Shown here: positions 11,703 through 22,556 of the stretch, piece by piece | Layout: each line of letters begins with the position of its first letter | Numbering within the stretch: position 1 is the first letter of the stretch | NCBI GenBank assembly: GCA_963922205.1 | Contig: CAWUHX010000009.1 | Location: forward strand, 124,001-188,000 | Reading direction: 5' to 3' | DNA length: 64,000 bases | DNA from: Romanomermis culicivorax | Lineage: Eukaryota; Nematoda; Enoplea; Mermithida; Mermithidae | The notes under the pieces: generated by a model | What the model saw: only the letters and a program-made list of their open reading frames with translations | What the model was told of the DNA's origin: nothing | The model's database searches: none | Translations under genes and position numbers: made by a program

Positions 11703-12898
11703 CCAGGGATGAAACGCCTATAATAAGACACAAGACCAAGAAAAGACTTGATGTCTTTGGCGTTTTGTGGAATGGGTAGATCCTGGACGGCAGCCAATTT
11801 GACTTTATCTGGTTCTAGGCCGTTCTGTGAGATATGGTAGCCTAGATATTCTACCTCAGAGTGCGAAAACTCGCACTTGCTCAGTCTGAGCTTCATTCCA
11901 CCCTGATGGAGATTTATAAACACATCCGTCAGTCGCTCAAGCATCTGAGTGTGGGAGTTCCCGAACACCAAGATGTCATCGAGATAGGTCAATGCTGTAC
12001 GCTACTGCAATCCCGTGAGAAGCAGGTCCATGAGACGTTGAAACTTTCCAGGGGCGTTGCAGAGATCAAAAGGCAGATAGTTGAACTCATAGAGCCCAAT
12101 ATACGTGTTGAACGCCGTTTTCTCCTTGTCTGCCTTGGCAATAGGTATAGACCAGTAGGCATTAGCCTGATCAAGGGTAGTAAAGTATTTCATACCCTTG
12201 AGTGTGTCGAGGATGTCATCAATTCGTGGGAGAGGATAGACATCCTTTTTCATGACCTCCTTAAGACCACGAAAATCAACACACATCTGGTGTGACATAT
12301 TTTTCTTGCGCACTAGGACGGTATTCGTAGCCCAGGGGGAAGTACTAGGCTGGATAATACCTTTCTCCTGGAGCACTCTGACTTCTTGTATGATGAGGTC
12401 CTTTTCCTTGGGCACAGTGCGGTAAGGGAAATGGCGGACTGGGCGAGCGTCACCCGTGCTGATCTCATGGTGCATGAGGTCAGTGGAACCTGTGTCCTTC
12501 TCATCAATAGCATAGAGGTCAGTGAATGCGACCAGTAGGTCGAGTAATGCTGTCTTGTTCTGTTAGGAAATATCAGGAAATATTACAGCATTTGCTTTGA
12601 CCCATTTCCGGTCAAGAATGGTATCAGACTTGACGGCCAATCCCCGTGAGGAATCAGTGTGCATCTGGACATGACCAATGGTCGTGTGTGGGTGGACAAT
12701 CACTGAGCGTGTACTCAGGTTAACTACCTGTAGGGTTATGCGACCATGAGTCACAGTGCTCATAGTACCAGCAAAATGTACGCTGCGTTGTTGTCCCAAG
12801 AGGTTCTTAGGGAAGAAAGCTACCTCGGGCACATTCGCATATAGTGAAGGTACAGTTGCAGTGAATTGCGTCAGGGAGCAAGGTTCAAGGACAATCAA
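11597..12898 (-). pseudogene. pol: element C reverse transcriptase
   Basis: Reverse transcriptase of Ty3/gypsy type. Visible in order: the pre-RT linker (12898-12563), the entry motif HEISTGDARPVRHFPYR, then VDFRGLKEV, YPLPRIDDIL, FTTLDQANAYW, LPFDLCNAPGKFQRLMD, and after a stop near 12000 the catalytic YLDDILVFG, with the thumb region KCEFSHSEVEYLGYHIS and FLGLVSYYRRFIP. Stops at 12899-12901, 12563-12565 and around 12000 interrupt one otherwise constant frame, shared with the glycoprotein upstream. Catalytic Asp pair intact; the copy cannot make a full protein. Confidence 0.9.
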
Positions 12899-13804
12899 CT
12901 ACTGCAAGGGTAGTGCACCACGAGCAGAGGGGGGATTGTGAATGAGGCCCTCACATGGAACCTGAAGCTCCTTGAACTGAAGAAAGGATTTCTCCCAGTT
13001 CAGGCTGACGCAATTGAACCATCCAAGGAAGTTCGTCCCCAAGACTAATTCAGCTGAACAACTCTCTTGAATTTGGACCTGAATCCGTTCAGAGACATCA
13101 GCTACCATCACCTTGACATAGGCAGCGCCTAGCAGTAGAATCGGAGACCCATTGGCTGCTATGGGGTTAGCCATAGTCTCTGTGAGTACCAAGTCGGGTA
13201 ACTGGACCACCAACTTGTGATCCAGGAGTGAGAAAACTGCTCCTGTATCAATCAGACCCTTGGCTGCCACCCAATTGTTCAGAAGAACTCTGATAGGAGG
13301 GGTCCTTATTCCAGTCGGGTGGAAGGCTGACACTACATGACCTGGATCAGGTGCAGAGTCACCAAAACTTGACTCGGGCGGGTCAGTTTGCTTCGGTATC
13401 AGGAAACCGGTGCGTCGGAGTAACCTCACCAGAGCATAACCAGCCGATAATTCTGGGTTGGTCCGTGGAGTGGGATGAACCTGAACAGCAAGTACATGAT
13501 CCGATCGCTCTCCTGAGCTCTGAGTAGCTCTTAGGGATTCGATCTCTTTGTCAGAGAGTGGGGACACCTCTAGTACAGAGGATGCAGGCGCATCTGAATC
13601 ACTAGGCTTGCGGAACCAGCCCTTCTCTAGTGTAACCTGAGAATTTCTAGGCGGGGGTCGAGGGCAACCTGACACTGACCTGGCCATTAAATGACGACTG
13701 GCCCGTCTAGAAGAGGTCTGACTACCTCTGGTCGACCCACGTGATGAGGCAACAGAGGAAGCCCACAAGGGTGGCTGAGAAATGGATGAAGTCCTTGATC
13801 TTGA
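12899..13804 (-). pseudogene. pol: element C second retropepsin (DTGA) and preceding basic linker
   Basis: The frame directly after the TGA at 13805-13807 begins with an Arg/Ser-rich stretch that continues the Arg/Ser run before the stop. It then carries a Ser/Pro-rich linker and a retropepsin: the active-site LIDTGAVFS (Asp at 13247-13249), a central strand region (PIAANGSPILLLGA) and the LVLGTNFLG motif. This is the usual protease position, just before RT, so it is probably the processing protease of pol. It ends at a stop at 12899-12901, after which the same frame continues into the RT region. Confidence 0.8.
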
Positions 13805-16207
13805 TCAAGACCGGGACCTGTCCGAGGCCCTTGATAGTGAACGTGTGTTCTCCCACCAGGGTTGGACCTGATCAATCTCAGTGGCTGTCAAGAGAAGTGG
13901 CAGTTCTACTGCATTCAACCGACAGACATGCTGTTGGTAATCAAACATAATATTCTGGAATTTTTCTAGAAAGTCCAACCCCAGAATCAGATCAACCGGT
14001 GCCCAGAAAGGAAATGTAGTCTTACACACATGGAGATGTATATCCCCTCTTGTGTGCAGCTGACGGGTTCCAGGCAACATGATCTCATACCGTCCCGATA
14101 GGAGAGTATGGATAGCTTTCCCATTGATACTCATTAATGGGATAAAGTCATGATGTTGCTGGAAGGCCATCACCACCTTCGGACTTTCTTTAATCAAGGC
14201 CTTCTGAAGGCGTTGACTAATGATGGTCCATGGACAACCAGTGTCAAGGAAAGCTGGAGTTTCCTTGGCATCAACCAGTACGGCGAAACACGGAGTGATT
14301 CTGTCTAACTGAGTCGGCACATCCTTCTGCACGTAATGAAAACCGACCCAAGGTTGAACTTTCCGAAAAAGGTTCAATGGAGAGTATTGGCTAACAAACT
14401 GGACCTGTCTTTTCCGCAGGTGGTAGCCCAGATAATAGAATAACCCAAGGTAGATGAGATATCCTGTACCAGCCAGCACTGCCAGGGTGATGAGGGTGTT
14501 AAAGATCGACTGCACCCGTCCACTCAGAAGAGACTGTAAGCCCTGTATGAGATTGTGCTGTTGACCAGTAATCACATGGTTCGCTGCCAGACCAACACCT
14601 TCCAGAGAGGCCTTGATGTCAGTCCCTACCCCTGCAACTGCCTGATAGAGAGAATCTGGTTGTAGGGATAGACCAGTGGTAAAGTTTACCAACCAGTTTA
14701 AGACCGCTTCAATTTGCTCAGTCTTGTAAACATATTGTTTGAAGAAAGCAAAACTTGAAGGGGTCATCGCAAACTGATCGTGAAAGAGCGCAGGAGCATC
14801 AAAGTGAGTGACGTTGAAATGCTGTTTCCAGAAAAGTTCAAGCCGAATGTGGCTCACATGGACTGTGCCAGACTCAGATAACCAGGCTGAGCGATTTTGG
14901 AAAATCCCCATAAAGTGATGGTCGCACAGCACTCTTGGACTAAATTTAATGGGATCTGGGCCACCGGGGGTGGAAAAGTAAATGGTACCACCAACCTGTA
15001 CAGGTAGATACTTGTAACAGGTGTCCCCCACCCAGTACGAGTGGTAGACATACGTAGCCTTGACCTTTTGACACAGCCATATTGTCAGTGCTTCACCCGT
15101 GAATTCGGCCGTCAGGTCATTCCTTTGCAGAAATGCCCGGGCTCCTAGTGTATGGTCAAAACGAAGCAACTGCCAAGTCAGATCAAGGTAGCATTGAGCG
15201 TGGGAGCAAAGTTCAAGCCACATGAACCAAAAATTGTTAATTTCCGATTCTTTGATCTGCTGAGCCAGGTAGTTCAGTTTGGCATTGGCCGGGTCAGGAT
15301 GCGAGTCCTTTGCCAATCCAAACAACCTTTGGGTCATATTAAATCTTCCGTGGATGCGTAGAAGAAGACCCTGATCCGTCCCTACTGTGTTGAACCGGAG
15401 GTGGGGACACAACCGAAAGACGCAAGAGTTTCCCGGGATCTTCAGGGCAACTTACAAATCATCAATGATGACATGGTTCCCTGACACAGACGCAGTGTAA
15501 TTGCCCTGAGGAGGATAATGACACTGTGCTGTAAAGTTTGTTGCAGGCCAAACGATTACCCCCTCTAGAGTAGTGCATTGACCTGCAGTGGGACTGCATC
15601 CACCTACATAACCTAAGGTACTTAGAGCTGTAGTGCCATCCCATGAAACGACCTGTCCCTCCTCGATGAAGAGGTTAGTCACCGTCTTGCAAACGTCACT
15701 GCAGCACTATGAGTACATCACTTCCAGCATTTGGTTAGTGCTATAAAAGCCAGGGCGTATTTCCACAAGCTTTTGTAAACCAAACACCTTCCTGCGATGT
15801 GCTCAGGTACAAGCCACTGGCGCTAGATGCTGAGTGGTAATGACGTCCTCAGTAATGCCCCTAGATCCAAAAAAACCATTGTTGGTGCACACCTTAGGGT
15901 TTCCCAAAGTGCATGTCCACGCTAAAGTAGTGATTGGATCAGAACTAGGAACATACACTGTAACATTCATGTGTCGTGGACTCCATGAGGATTTTGGTGG
16001 CTTGCATTCTACTTTTTGAGGTAGCTCAAGTGGATGACCGCTTCTTGAAAGACCACAAAATTGGTACTGAGTAGCATGTATTGCAGAGCTCATCCCTAAG
16101 AACAGTAGTGTCACAAAGGCCCAATTTATTATGTACAAGCTATTTACAAATGGTGCTCCCAAATATACACCAATTATGTACTGTGTCAGCCCGTCGGGCG
16201 GGTTCAT
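13805..16207 (-). pseudogene. env: element C chuvirus-like envelope glycoprotein with C-terminal retropepsin-like domain
   Basis: The ORF opens with a signal-anchor-like stretch (hydrophobic run ending GMSSAIHA) and a Cys-rich ectodomain. The pattern resembles glycoproteins of Jingchuvirales, which are known to have been captured by LTR elements: paired Cys with GFFGSRG, then a short Cys-x-Cys block near 15590 followed by EGVIVW, then TCYKYLPV with a downstream FSTPG and Cys. A transmembrane helix lies at about residues 303-329 of the last 535-codon segment. The same segment then runs into a retropepsin fold: AFLDTGCPW (Asp at 14243-14245) and LILGLDFL. In-frame stops at 15803-15805, 15707-15709 and 15452-15454 break it; it ends at TGA 13805-13807. 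The start ATG overlaps the ORF X stop. Family assignment is by pattern only. Such a protein would mediate membrane fusion; this copy is defunct. Confidence 0.7.
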
Positions 16208-17032
16208 TCTTCATCGCTATCCGAGGATATCGGCTCCTCGCCGGGGAAGTCCATGACCAGACACCCGCATGGGTGGACTTTGCGAAGAACGCCAATCTTT
16301 GGGGACCACCGGGCGGTTGCTGTCAGGAATGGCAACGCCTGGATGATGCTGATGTCGTTGTTGATGGCGCGCAACGTTTCTACAAAGGGGTTGGCAACCT
16401 TGGTGGGCGATCTGGCGACGGCCACTGGTTGCTGCTGGACAATCGCAGCCAGCATTTGGGCTCCTGTCGTCGTTGACGGTAAGGCGGCAACAACTGCTGT
16501 GGGCTGCTTGTTGCAGCTCGCCTGTTCCACAGCCCGGCGGACGGCTTCCACTGCCGGCGACGACAGTTCACTGTCCAACAGGATCTTGTCCACTGGGGTG
16601 GCGCGAATAGTTCCATCCGTGATAAACTCGAGCGCTCGTCGAGCAACTTCAGGCACCAATATCTGCAGCGCCACTGGGGCCGAGAGCACCACGTCGGCGG
16701 CTGTAAGCGCCTCAACCTCGAACGGCTCGTTGAGTAGTGCCCATGGGAGGTGCGGATACTTTTTGGCCAAATCGGTTGACCAAATGGTCCGCATCGCATT
16801 GGTGACGGATGAGGAATCTGTAAATGAGATCCGCCAGGTGTTCAGCCAGAACTTCATCATCCAGATCAAACAGATCTGGGTGAGGAAGACCTTCGGTAGC
16901 CCCTATGGCATTATTTTGCTGTGGGGTGGTGGATATTGATCCCTGTCCCGTGAGAAGGTGGATTAGCATATGGCTGAAAATTCCCACTTGCCCCCTAAGG
17001 AGAGTAACCAGTGCTATGAAAGTTAGTCTCAC
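16204..17032 (-). pseudogene. element C ORF X between gag and glycoprotein
   Basis: Two overlapping open frames (17032-16712, then 16869-16204) look like one coding region split by a frameshift: the first gives a helical acidic stretch ([20 protein letters not shown]), the second 221 codons rich in Ala and Val and ending [12 protein letters not shown] do not recognise the product. It lies between the gag zinc knuckles and the glycoprotein, where a Ty3/gypsy element normally goes straight into protease. Its TGA stop overlaps the glycoprotein ATG by four bases (ATGA), a tight coupling typical of neighbouring ORFs on one mRNA. It may be a gag C-terminal extension or a separate accessory protein. 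Confidence 0.5.
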
Positions 17033-17057
17033 CAGGCATTGTCGGAGTCTGATGTGG

Positions 17058-18340
17058 GCAGGCCGTGGCCCTGTGCACTCCTATTTGTCGGCAATGCGGA
17101 CAGGGTCTGTCGCATCAGTCAGTCTGGTGCGCCCTCGTTCGACAAAAACAGCAAGAGCCGGCGCCAGTGGCTGTGGTGTTGCTAGGGCTGGCGCTGTCGG
17201 GATGTCGGGCCTGGCATCTAGAATCATTGTGGGTGCAGCATCCATGGTAGGAGCACATCTGTAAATGGGCCCCTGATGGGCAATCACCAGCATTTTGGAC
17301 GGGCACCAATGGCGTCGTTGACGGCATCGGATTTCTCAAACGTGGCGCCGTTTGCTGAGCCGTAAGTCGCACAACGTGAGCCGTAAGCCGGGCCATCTCT
17401 GATTGTAGGCGTCCAATCTCATGGGACACCTACAGACGTTGAGCGGTGCCCCTTTGATTGGACATTGACCTGAGGTTGTCGGCGGTCTTTTGTTCTGAAG
17501 AGAAAACAGCATTAGATGGGGCAGTATACCTAATCTCATCCCGAAAAATCTGTGATTCTGCGTAACAAGCTGGTTTGAGAGTCTCTTCAAGAGTTGTAAA
17601 CTCCCTGAACTCAATACTATCTCAGAGGACTGGTCTCAACCCTCACAGGAAGATAGGTTTTATAATCGAATCTCTAACGTCAGTCTGGAGATCCAGATAA
17701 GCCACCCTGGACAGTCTCTTAAGGTGCTCAAGGTAGACTATCGCAGACTCAGTCGGTTTCTGCAGACCATCTTGGATCAACTGCTGATGCAGATCTGAGT
17801 CATGCCCTACCAGAAAGTCTTTCCTTAGAAAAGCGGTGAACTCTTCGTAGTGGGTAGGCTGTGGAGTACCACTGCTAAAGTCCCCGTAGGATGCAAGAGC
17901 AGGACCTGTTAGGCAAGACTCCAGAAACGGGATTTTATATGCATGATCCATTTCTGTTACCCGTTGAAGTGTAAAGAAACGGGTCAAGTGAGATATAAAA
18001 TCCATTATAGACTCATCAAAAGCGCCCGAAAAGGCAGGAGGGGCCATGAAGCTGGACACAGAAGGGTGCCTTCTGCCATTCATAGCCTACAGCTTTTGGT
18101 TGAGCGGCCCAAGGGCATTCTCAAATGCAGCTTGGACCTTGTTCTCAATCTATGAAGGTAGATCAACTTCTGACTCCATAGTTGAGGGTTCGTCTTCCTG
18201 TAAGGTGGCTAAGACAGATAATCGTGCCTGTGAAGCTATTCGATCAAACTGAATAGAGAGAGGCTCACTGGTCTTTTTAAAACTAGAACTGAGACGGCAG
18301 GAACGTCTAGGTGTCTCTATTTTGTGAAAATGAGGTAAGT
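17058..18340 (-). pseudogene. gag: element C gag (capsid plus three zinc knuckles)
   Basis: One frame is open from just after a stop near 18340 down to about 17058, with stops at about 18150, 18087, 17643, near 17430 and 17115-17117. The capsid part is recognisable (FSGAFDESIMDFISHLTRFF ... DLHQQLIQDGLQKPTESAI). A probable N-terminus extends upstream of the ATG at 18083 (another ATG is at 18179). Three zinc knuckles follow: CX2HX4HX4C at 17255-17214, CX2CX4HX4C at 17153-17112 (a stop replaces one inner residue), and CX2CX5HX4C at 17102-17058. Gag would form the particle and bind RNA. Non-functional here. Confidence 0.8.
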
Positions 18341-19641
18341 ATTACTCTTGTGGTCTCGCAGCGAAGAGGCGCAGGAATTAAGAGATCATTTACGCGACGG
18401 CGTTTTTGAGGCTTTAAGGCTTGTTCTTTACAATAACTAGGGACCACTCACCGATGGGGCTAGAAAAGAACAAGGTTTTAGCTCTCAGAATGGCCAGAGA
18501 GATAGGCTGACTCAGAAGGGAATTTATCTGGTCACCTATATACTTAGAGAGGGGGTAACCCGTGTGTAAAGAGAGGGAAATTATACGTCCCAAACTTTAG
18601 TGAAGAAGAATGGGGCTAGGCCCAAGTGGTTTAAACCAAAAGTGAATAAATTTTGAATGAAATTGTGAACCGAAAAGAAGGACGATGGAGGACTCGTGAG
18701 TATGGATAAACCCACCCAAAAGGGAATTTTATTTGGAGGTTAAGTCCGTTGCGCTAGTTTACAAAACCTTGGATATGGGAGAGCTGGCAAAGTCCTACTC
18801 ACCAGGAGTAGTGTGTGAAGTAGCTTAAGAATTAATAAGTAAGGGGGGACAACTCAAAATAAACTTAGTGGGTGTAAATAGATAGGGACAAAATTAGTTT
18901 ACACACCAGACTATGCAAAGGGGGTGTGCTATTACACAGTCAGCCTCACTCACTAGGAGCAATTGCGATCTCTGAAAAGTGTGATGACTAGACAGGGGGA
19001 TCCCAAGGGGACAACATTGGCATGTATTTTACAACCGTGCCCAAAACAGGAATGTGCGTTTTGAACAGAACGGGAGCTCTCCAGGAGCATTATATACAGC
19101 TGGTGGCTGGGATTTAAATCACTGAGATGAAGTGAGGCTCGCTAGGTCACTAGTTGGAGGCAGGAGCACCAGGTACCAAGGTGCTATTCTGACACACTCA
19201 GTCAGTAAATGGGTGGCATGGGGGTCCTTGGCCCAGCTGTGCCTAATAGAGGTGGGGTTATGCAGGCTTCCTCCTATGATTCGAGGTGGAGCTCAAAGCA
19301 TCTTGAGATCAGGGGTACAGTCTGTCTCGATTAAATGAGTGTAGAGTGAGGAGCTAAGGGGGACTCAGTTGTAATGTGTTTAGGCGGACTCGAACACCTT
19401 TGCTTAGCCGGACTAGCGGTATTATGCTATATGGACAACCAACAGAGGCGGACTCAGGATTAATGGGCGACTCTAGTGCGGACATTATTAGGCCAGCTAA
19501 CGAAGGAGTTTGAGTGTAAAGAATGATTACAGAGGGGCCTTTTACACTTTAGGCCCAACCAGTAACTGTGCCCTAATTCCTGAGGAATTATTCTGGTTGG
19601 GACACTAAAGAAGATTATAGATGAGAAAGAAATGCGAGAAA

Positions 19642-19902
19642 TTAGATAAGAAATTTAAGGTTGTCAACCCTTGCAGTTGTTAGACACTGGCAGTACCGAC
19701 TGCAAATGCCTAACTGTTGCCTAAGTTGAACAACCAACCCAGCTGAGGCCGAGTGTAACCTGTTCAAACCTGCAGTTAAAGCTTTGAAGGTGGTCACGTG
19801 CTGATCAATCAGTGCCGCTACCCAGGCAGACAACCTGATCAGTATCATGGACCGAGTGCATCTCAGGCTGAGTGAGCATGTCAACTGATGTTTCCAAGGC
19901 AT
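19642..19902 (-). CDS. small unrecognised ORF in element C leader
   Basis: 86 codons, intact, rich in Leu, Ala, Ser and Gln with a heptad-like Leu pattern (TTFKALTAGLNRLHSASAGL). It lies on the coding strand of element C, about 1.3 kb upstream of the gag frame. It could be a detached gag N-terminus, an upstream ORF or chance. No family recognised. Confidence 0.25.
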   Translation of the reverse strand: MPWKHQLTCSLSLRCTRSMILIRLSAWVAALIDQHVTTFKALTAGLNRLHSASAGLVVQLRQQLGICSRYCQCLTTARVDNLKFLI

Positions 19903-20954
19903 CAGTTATACGCAGACGCAACCAGTGGACAAGAGCCATAGGTGAGAGGGTCATATTCCAGCAATCACCTATGACTCAAGTGGCATCTTGTAAACCCACA
20001 GTAACCCAGTGCTGATGTCAAAAGATGTGATATACACTACCACACACTCTGTTCTGACCTCAGGTGACTGGGATGTGAGTGCCATAGTCTCATCTTGCAG
20101 TATTTATGCCAAAAGGTAAGAGCCTACGGCCACGGACCCCTTACGGCAAAAAGAGTAAATAAAAAGTTTGAGGCCAAGTAGATAAGCAAGATGATCTGAT
20201 AAGCATGGAGTTAAATGTGTCAACAGTAGGATTTAATTTGTTTTGACTGGAAAAATATGCGACTTGGCTAGTGCTCAGTGAAGATAAGAAAAAATTTGAA
20301 AAATTCGTTGATGCTGGTACTGGATACAGATAACAAAATCACGACCACACTTGATGTCCAGAATCAAATACAGAAGGAGTACTATATCTCATGATTGTTA
20401 ACCAGGATATCCAGGGGTCTTGAACCTCATGAGCTGTGATACTCAAGTACCCATGCCTAGGTATACTGTAGTTAGAGTATGTGCAAATCGCAGGCCTACT
20501 GTAACTAGTCTAGCTCCATGGCGGTACATTAACCTGTCAGACCACATTCAGAGAAAGAGAAGGCCCAAGTGAATAAAATTTACAAAAAAAGAGGTAGAAA
20601 GAGAAAACTCAGAGGCGATTTTAGCAGAATACTCTATTTAATACTCAACTCTGGGAAATTTTACTCTTGGGGATGGACTCTGGGGGAAACCTAACACCAG
20701 GGGATTTATTCTAACCTAGGGGTGGTACACACATATAAGGGCAATAAAATATACATGGGAATCAATAATTTGATCTCTCGAAAGGGCTAATCCCAGTGTA
20801 CAGTAATAAAACACGACTCAAGGGGGTTGCGACTTGAGTTGGCCATAAACTCCAACATTAGGGCCAATTTCTGACCTAAGGGGCAGTATACCAGCCTTAA
20901 GGGAGGTTTCAACTTATATGAAGGCTAGAGGCCATCCTAAGGGCCAGTTTTACC

Positions 20955-21090
20955 ACTTAGAATGTGATTCCCCTGACCTGAGAGAGGTTTCTCCACTAAG
21001 TGGTGATCCAATGGATTTAAGAGAAGTTACTCCACTCAAAGGCCAATTTACCTGATTTGAGAGAGCTTTCTCCACTCAAATGGTAAAGGG
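20955..21090 (+). repeat. degenerate 40 bp tandem repeat
   Basis: Three imperfect units with the core gagagagg/ctttctccactcaaa (positions about 20980, 21020 and 21060). Adjacent lines hold looser relatives (ttaagggaggtttcaactta). Located just inside the candidate 5' LTR of element C. Confidence 0.5.
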
Positions 21091-21142
21091 TCGTTCTTAA
21101 GAGCTGTAAGCCAGACTTAAGGTCGATTTTCCAGCCTAGCCA

Positions 21143-22556
21143 TGTCACATTAAACTAAATTGGTGCCATGTCACATTAAATGAGAACTGGACAGTCACAT
21201 TGATTGGAAAACCCATGCCATATTGATACAAATACGGCCCTGTCACTGTGAGTGACATGCTGTGACCCTGTTGGGTGGCTCGTTTGTATTCATTTCAGGA
21301 ACCTAACCTAGCTGGTACTGGCTATAGGAGACCCTATAGAGTGCCTTAGTACTGTCCTTGGGTTCTGCTGTAGAATAATGGACAATGCCCCCAGGTCAGG
21401 GATGGCAATCCCAAGTCCCATTCAGTGAGAATGAAGGACAAGGCCATTTGTGGAATGGCCTACTGTAGGAGACCCAATTGTATACCTAAATTCCCTTTTT
21501 GGCCCTAACCCCAGAGGTACGAGGGCTGCTGTAACTGAGGGAATTCTCAAGGGAAGACCCACTTAGGAAAGGGTTCCCACAAATACACCCTCAACAACAA
21601 TAATCCCCTGAGAAGACTTACCTAGTCTTTTCCTCAACTACGACTCGGTGCGGGGCGATGGGTTCACAGGTTCACAGATCCTGGGAGGACAGAAAGGGGG
21701 GTGATGGCGGTCCTGTTCCATTTTGGCATTGGGTGTACTGTAAAACGGGTCAGCGAGCGACACAAGAGGTCCACTAATGGAGCGATGGGCAAGTACTAGG
21801 CGAGAGGGGTGACGTATAACTCCTATGCAGAAATGCAGGCGGCAAACACAGTGAGGGACATGAAGACATATGCAAATTTATTCCAAAATGTATTCGACGG
21901 ATGCAGTGTATGTGAATTAATAATAAAACAGTCAATGGATGCAAGATGCAAGAGCTAAACCCAAGAGGAAAACGATGTAAGCTCAAAAATGAGTACAAAA
22001 CTAATGAAACAGGTCCTTTTAAAGGGCCTCGTAGACCTACAGTATGCCCTGGGCAGAGCTAACAACACCCAAACTAAGTTCTGCAGTGGAAATCACTGCA
22101 GAAGATGCCTATGGTCACATAGACATTTTCCAGTTCGAATATGTTAAGCATTGTGGCCAGTTTCACTCTCCATGCTAATCATATGAACATCTTTTAGAGA
22201 GAATCTCCAAAGTAGTCATTTCACATTGCAAAACGTCGCTAGTTTTTACTGATAAGAGGTGCACCTAATGCTCTAATTATGGCCATGAGCTCATAGAGCT
22301 TATCTTGGCGGAAATTCTAACTAGAGGTTTACATACCCTAGTCTACATGCCCAATGGCACAATAACAAAAGGTAATAGAAATGAAACACAAAAATGAAAC
22401 AGCAAGGAAACACAAAAATGCAGACAATAATGCATGTAAAATATAATGAACAAAACGCAAAAATAAGAGTAAGTAACTGTTAATCGAAAATTGGCCAAAA
22501 ACATAAAGTACCGGCATGATGTCAATCATGTGACGTTGGGCAAAATTGACCCACAC
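21143..22556 (-). repeat. element C candidate 5' LTR
   Basis: Diverged direct copy of 7690-9114. It begins TGTCACATTAAAC with CCA immediately to its left. Its last 350 bp (22204-22556) are also part of the much younger 1.8 kb duplication found again at 26442. Confidence 0.5.

Larger units (their letters stand above)
18341..21142 (-). other. leader of element C, no clear gene
   Basis: About 2.8 kb between the gag frame and the candidate 5' LTR, unusually long for a gypsy leader. It contains an 86-codon ORF at 19902-19642 (Leu/Ala-rich, coiled-coil-like), repeated ggcggactc motifs at about 19380-19460, and a degenerate tandem array at about 20960-21090. A PBS candidate reading TGGCTAGGCTGG (minus strand) lies directly against the LTR at 21142-21131. 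Confidence 0.4.
7690..22556 (-). mobile_element. element C: Ty3/gypsy retrotransposon with glycoprotein gene before pol
   Basis: On the minus strand the order is gag (18340-17058), ORF X (17032-16204), glycoprotein plus retropepsin-like domain (16207-13805), second retropepsin (13804-12899), RT, RNase H and integrase (to 9610). Two diverged direct repeats flank it (7690-9114 and 21143-22556), both starting TGTCACATTAAAC. CCA lies directly left of the internal copy start, as a PBS would require. If these are the LTRs, the element is about 14.9 kb with a 2.8 kb leader. No target duplication or good polypurine tract was found, so the ends are less sure than the genes. Every frame carries stops, so the copy is dead. 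Confidence 0.6.

Noticed and set aside
13805-16207. Gypsy/errantivirus or baculovirus F-type envelope
   Set aside because: No furin-like site with adjacent fusion peptide was seen; the Cys pattern and CYKYLPV-type block fit the chuvirus type better. Not proven.
22338-22556. 72-codon Phe/Leu-rich membrane-like ORF, identical at 26576-26794
   Set aside because: Identity follows from the duplicated DNA; composition is that of AT-rich non-coding sequence, and the related LTR copy at 7.7-9.1 kb does not preserve the frame.
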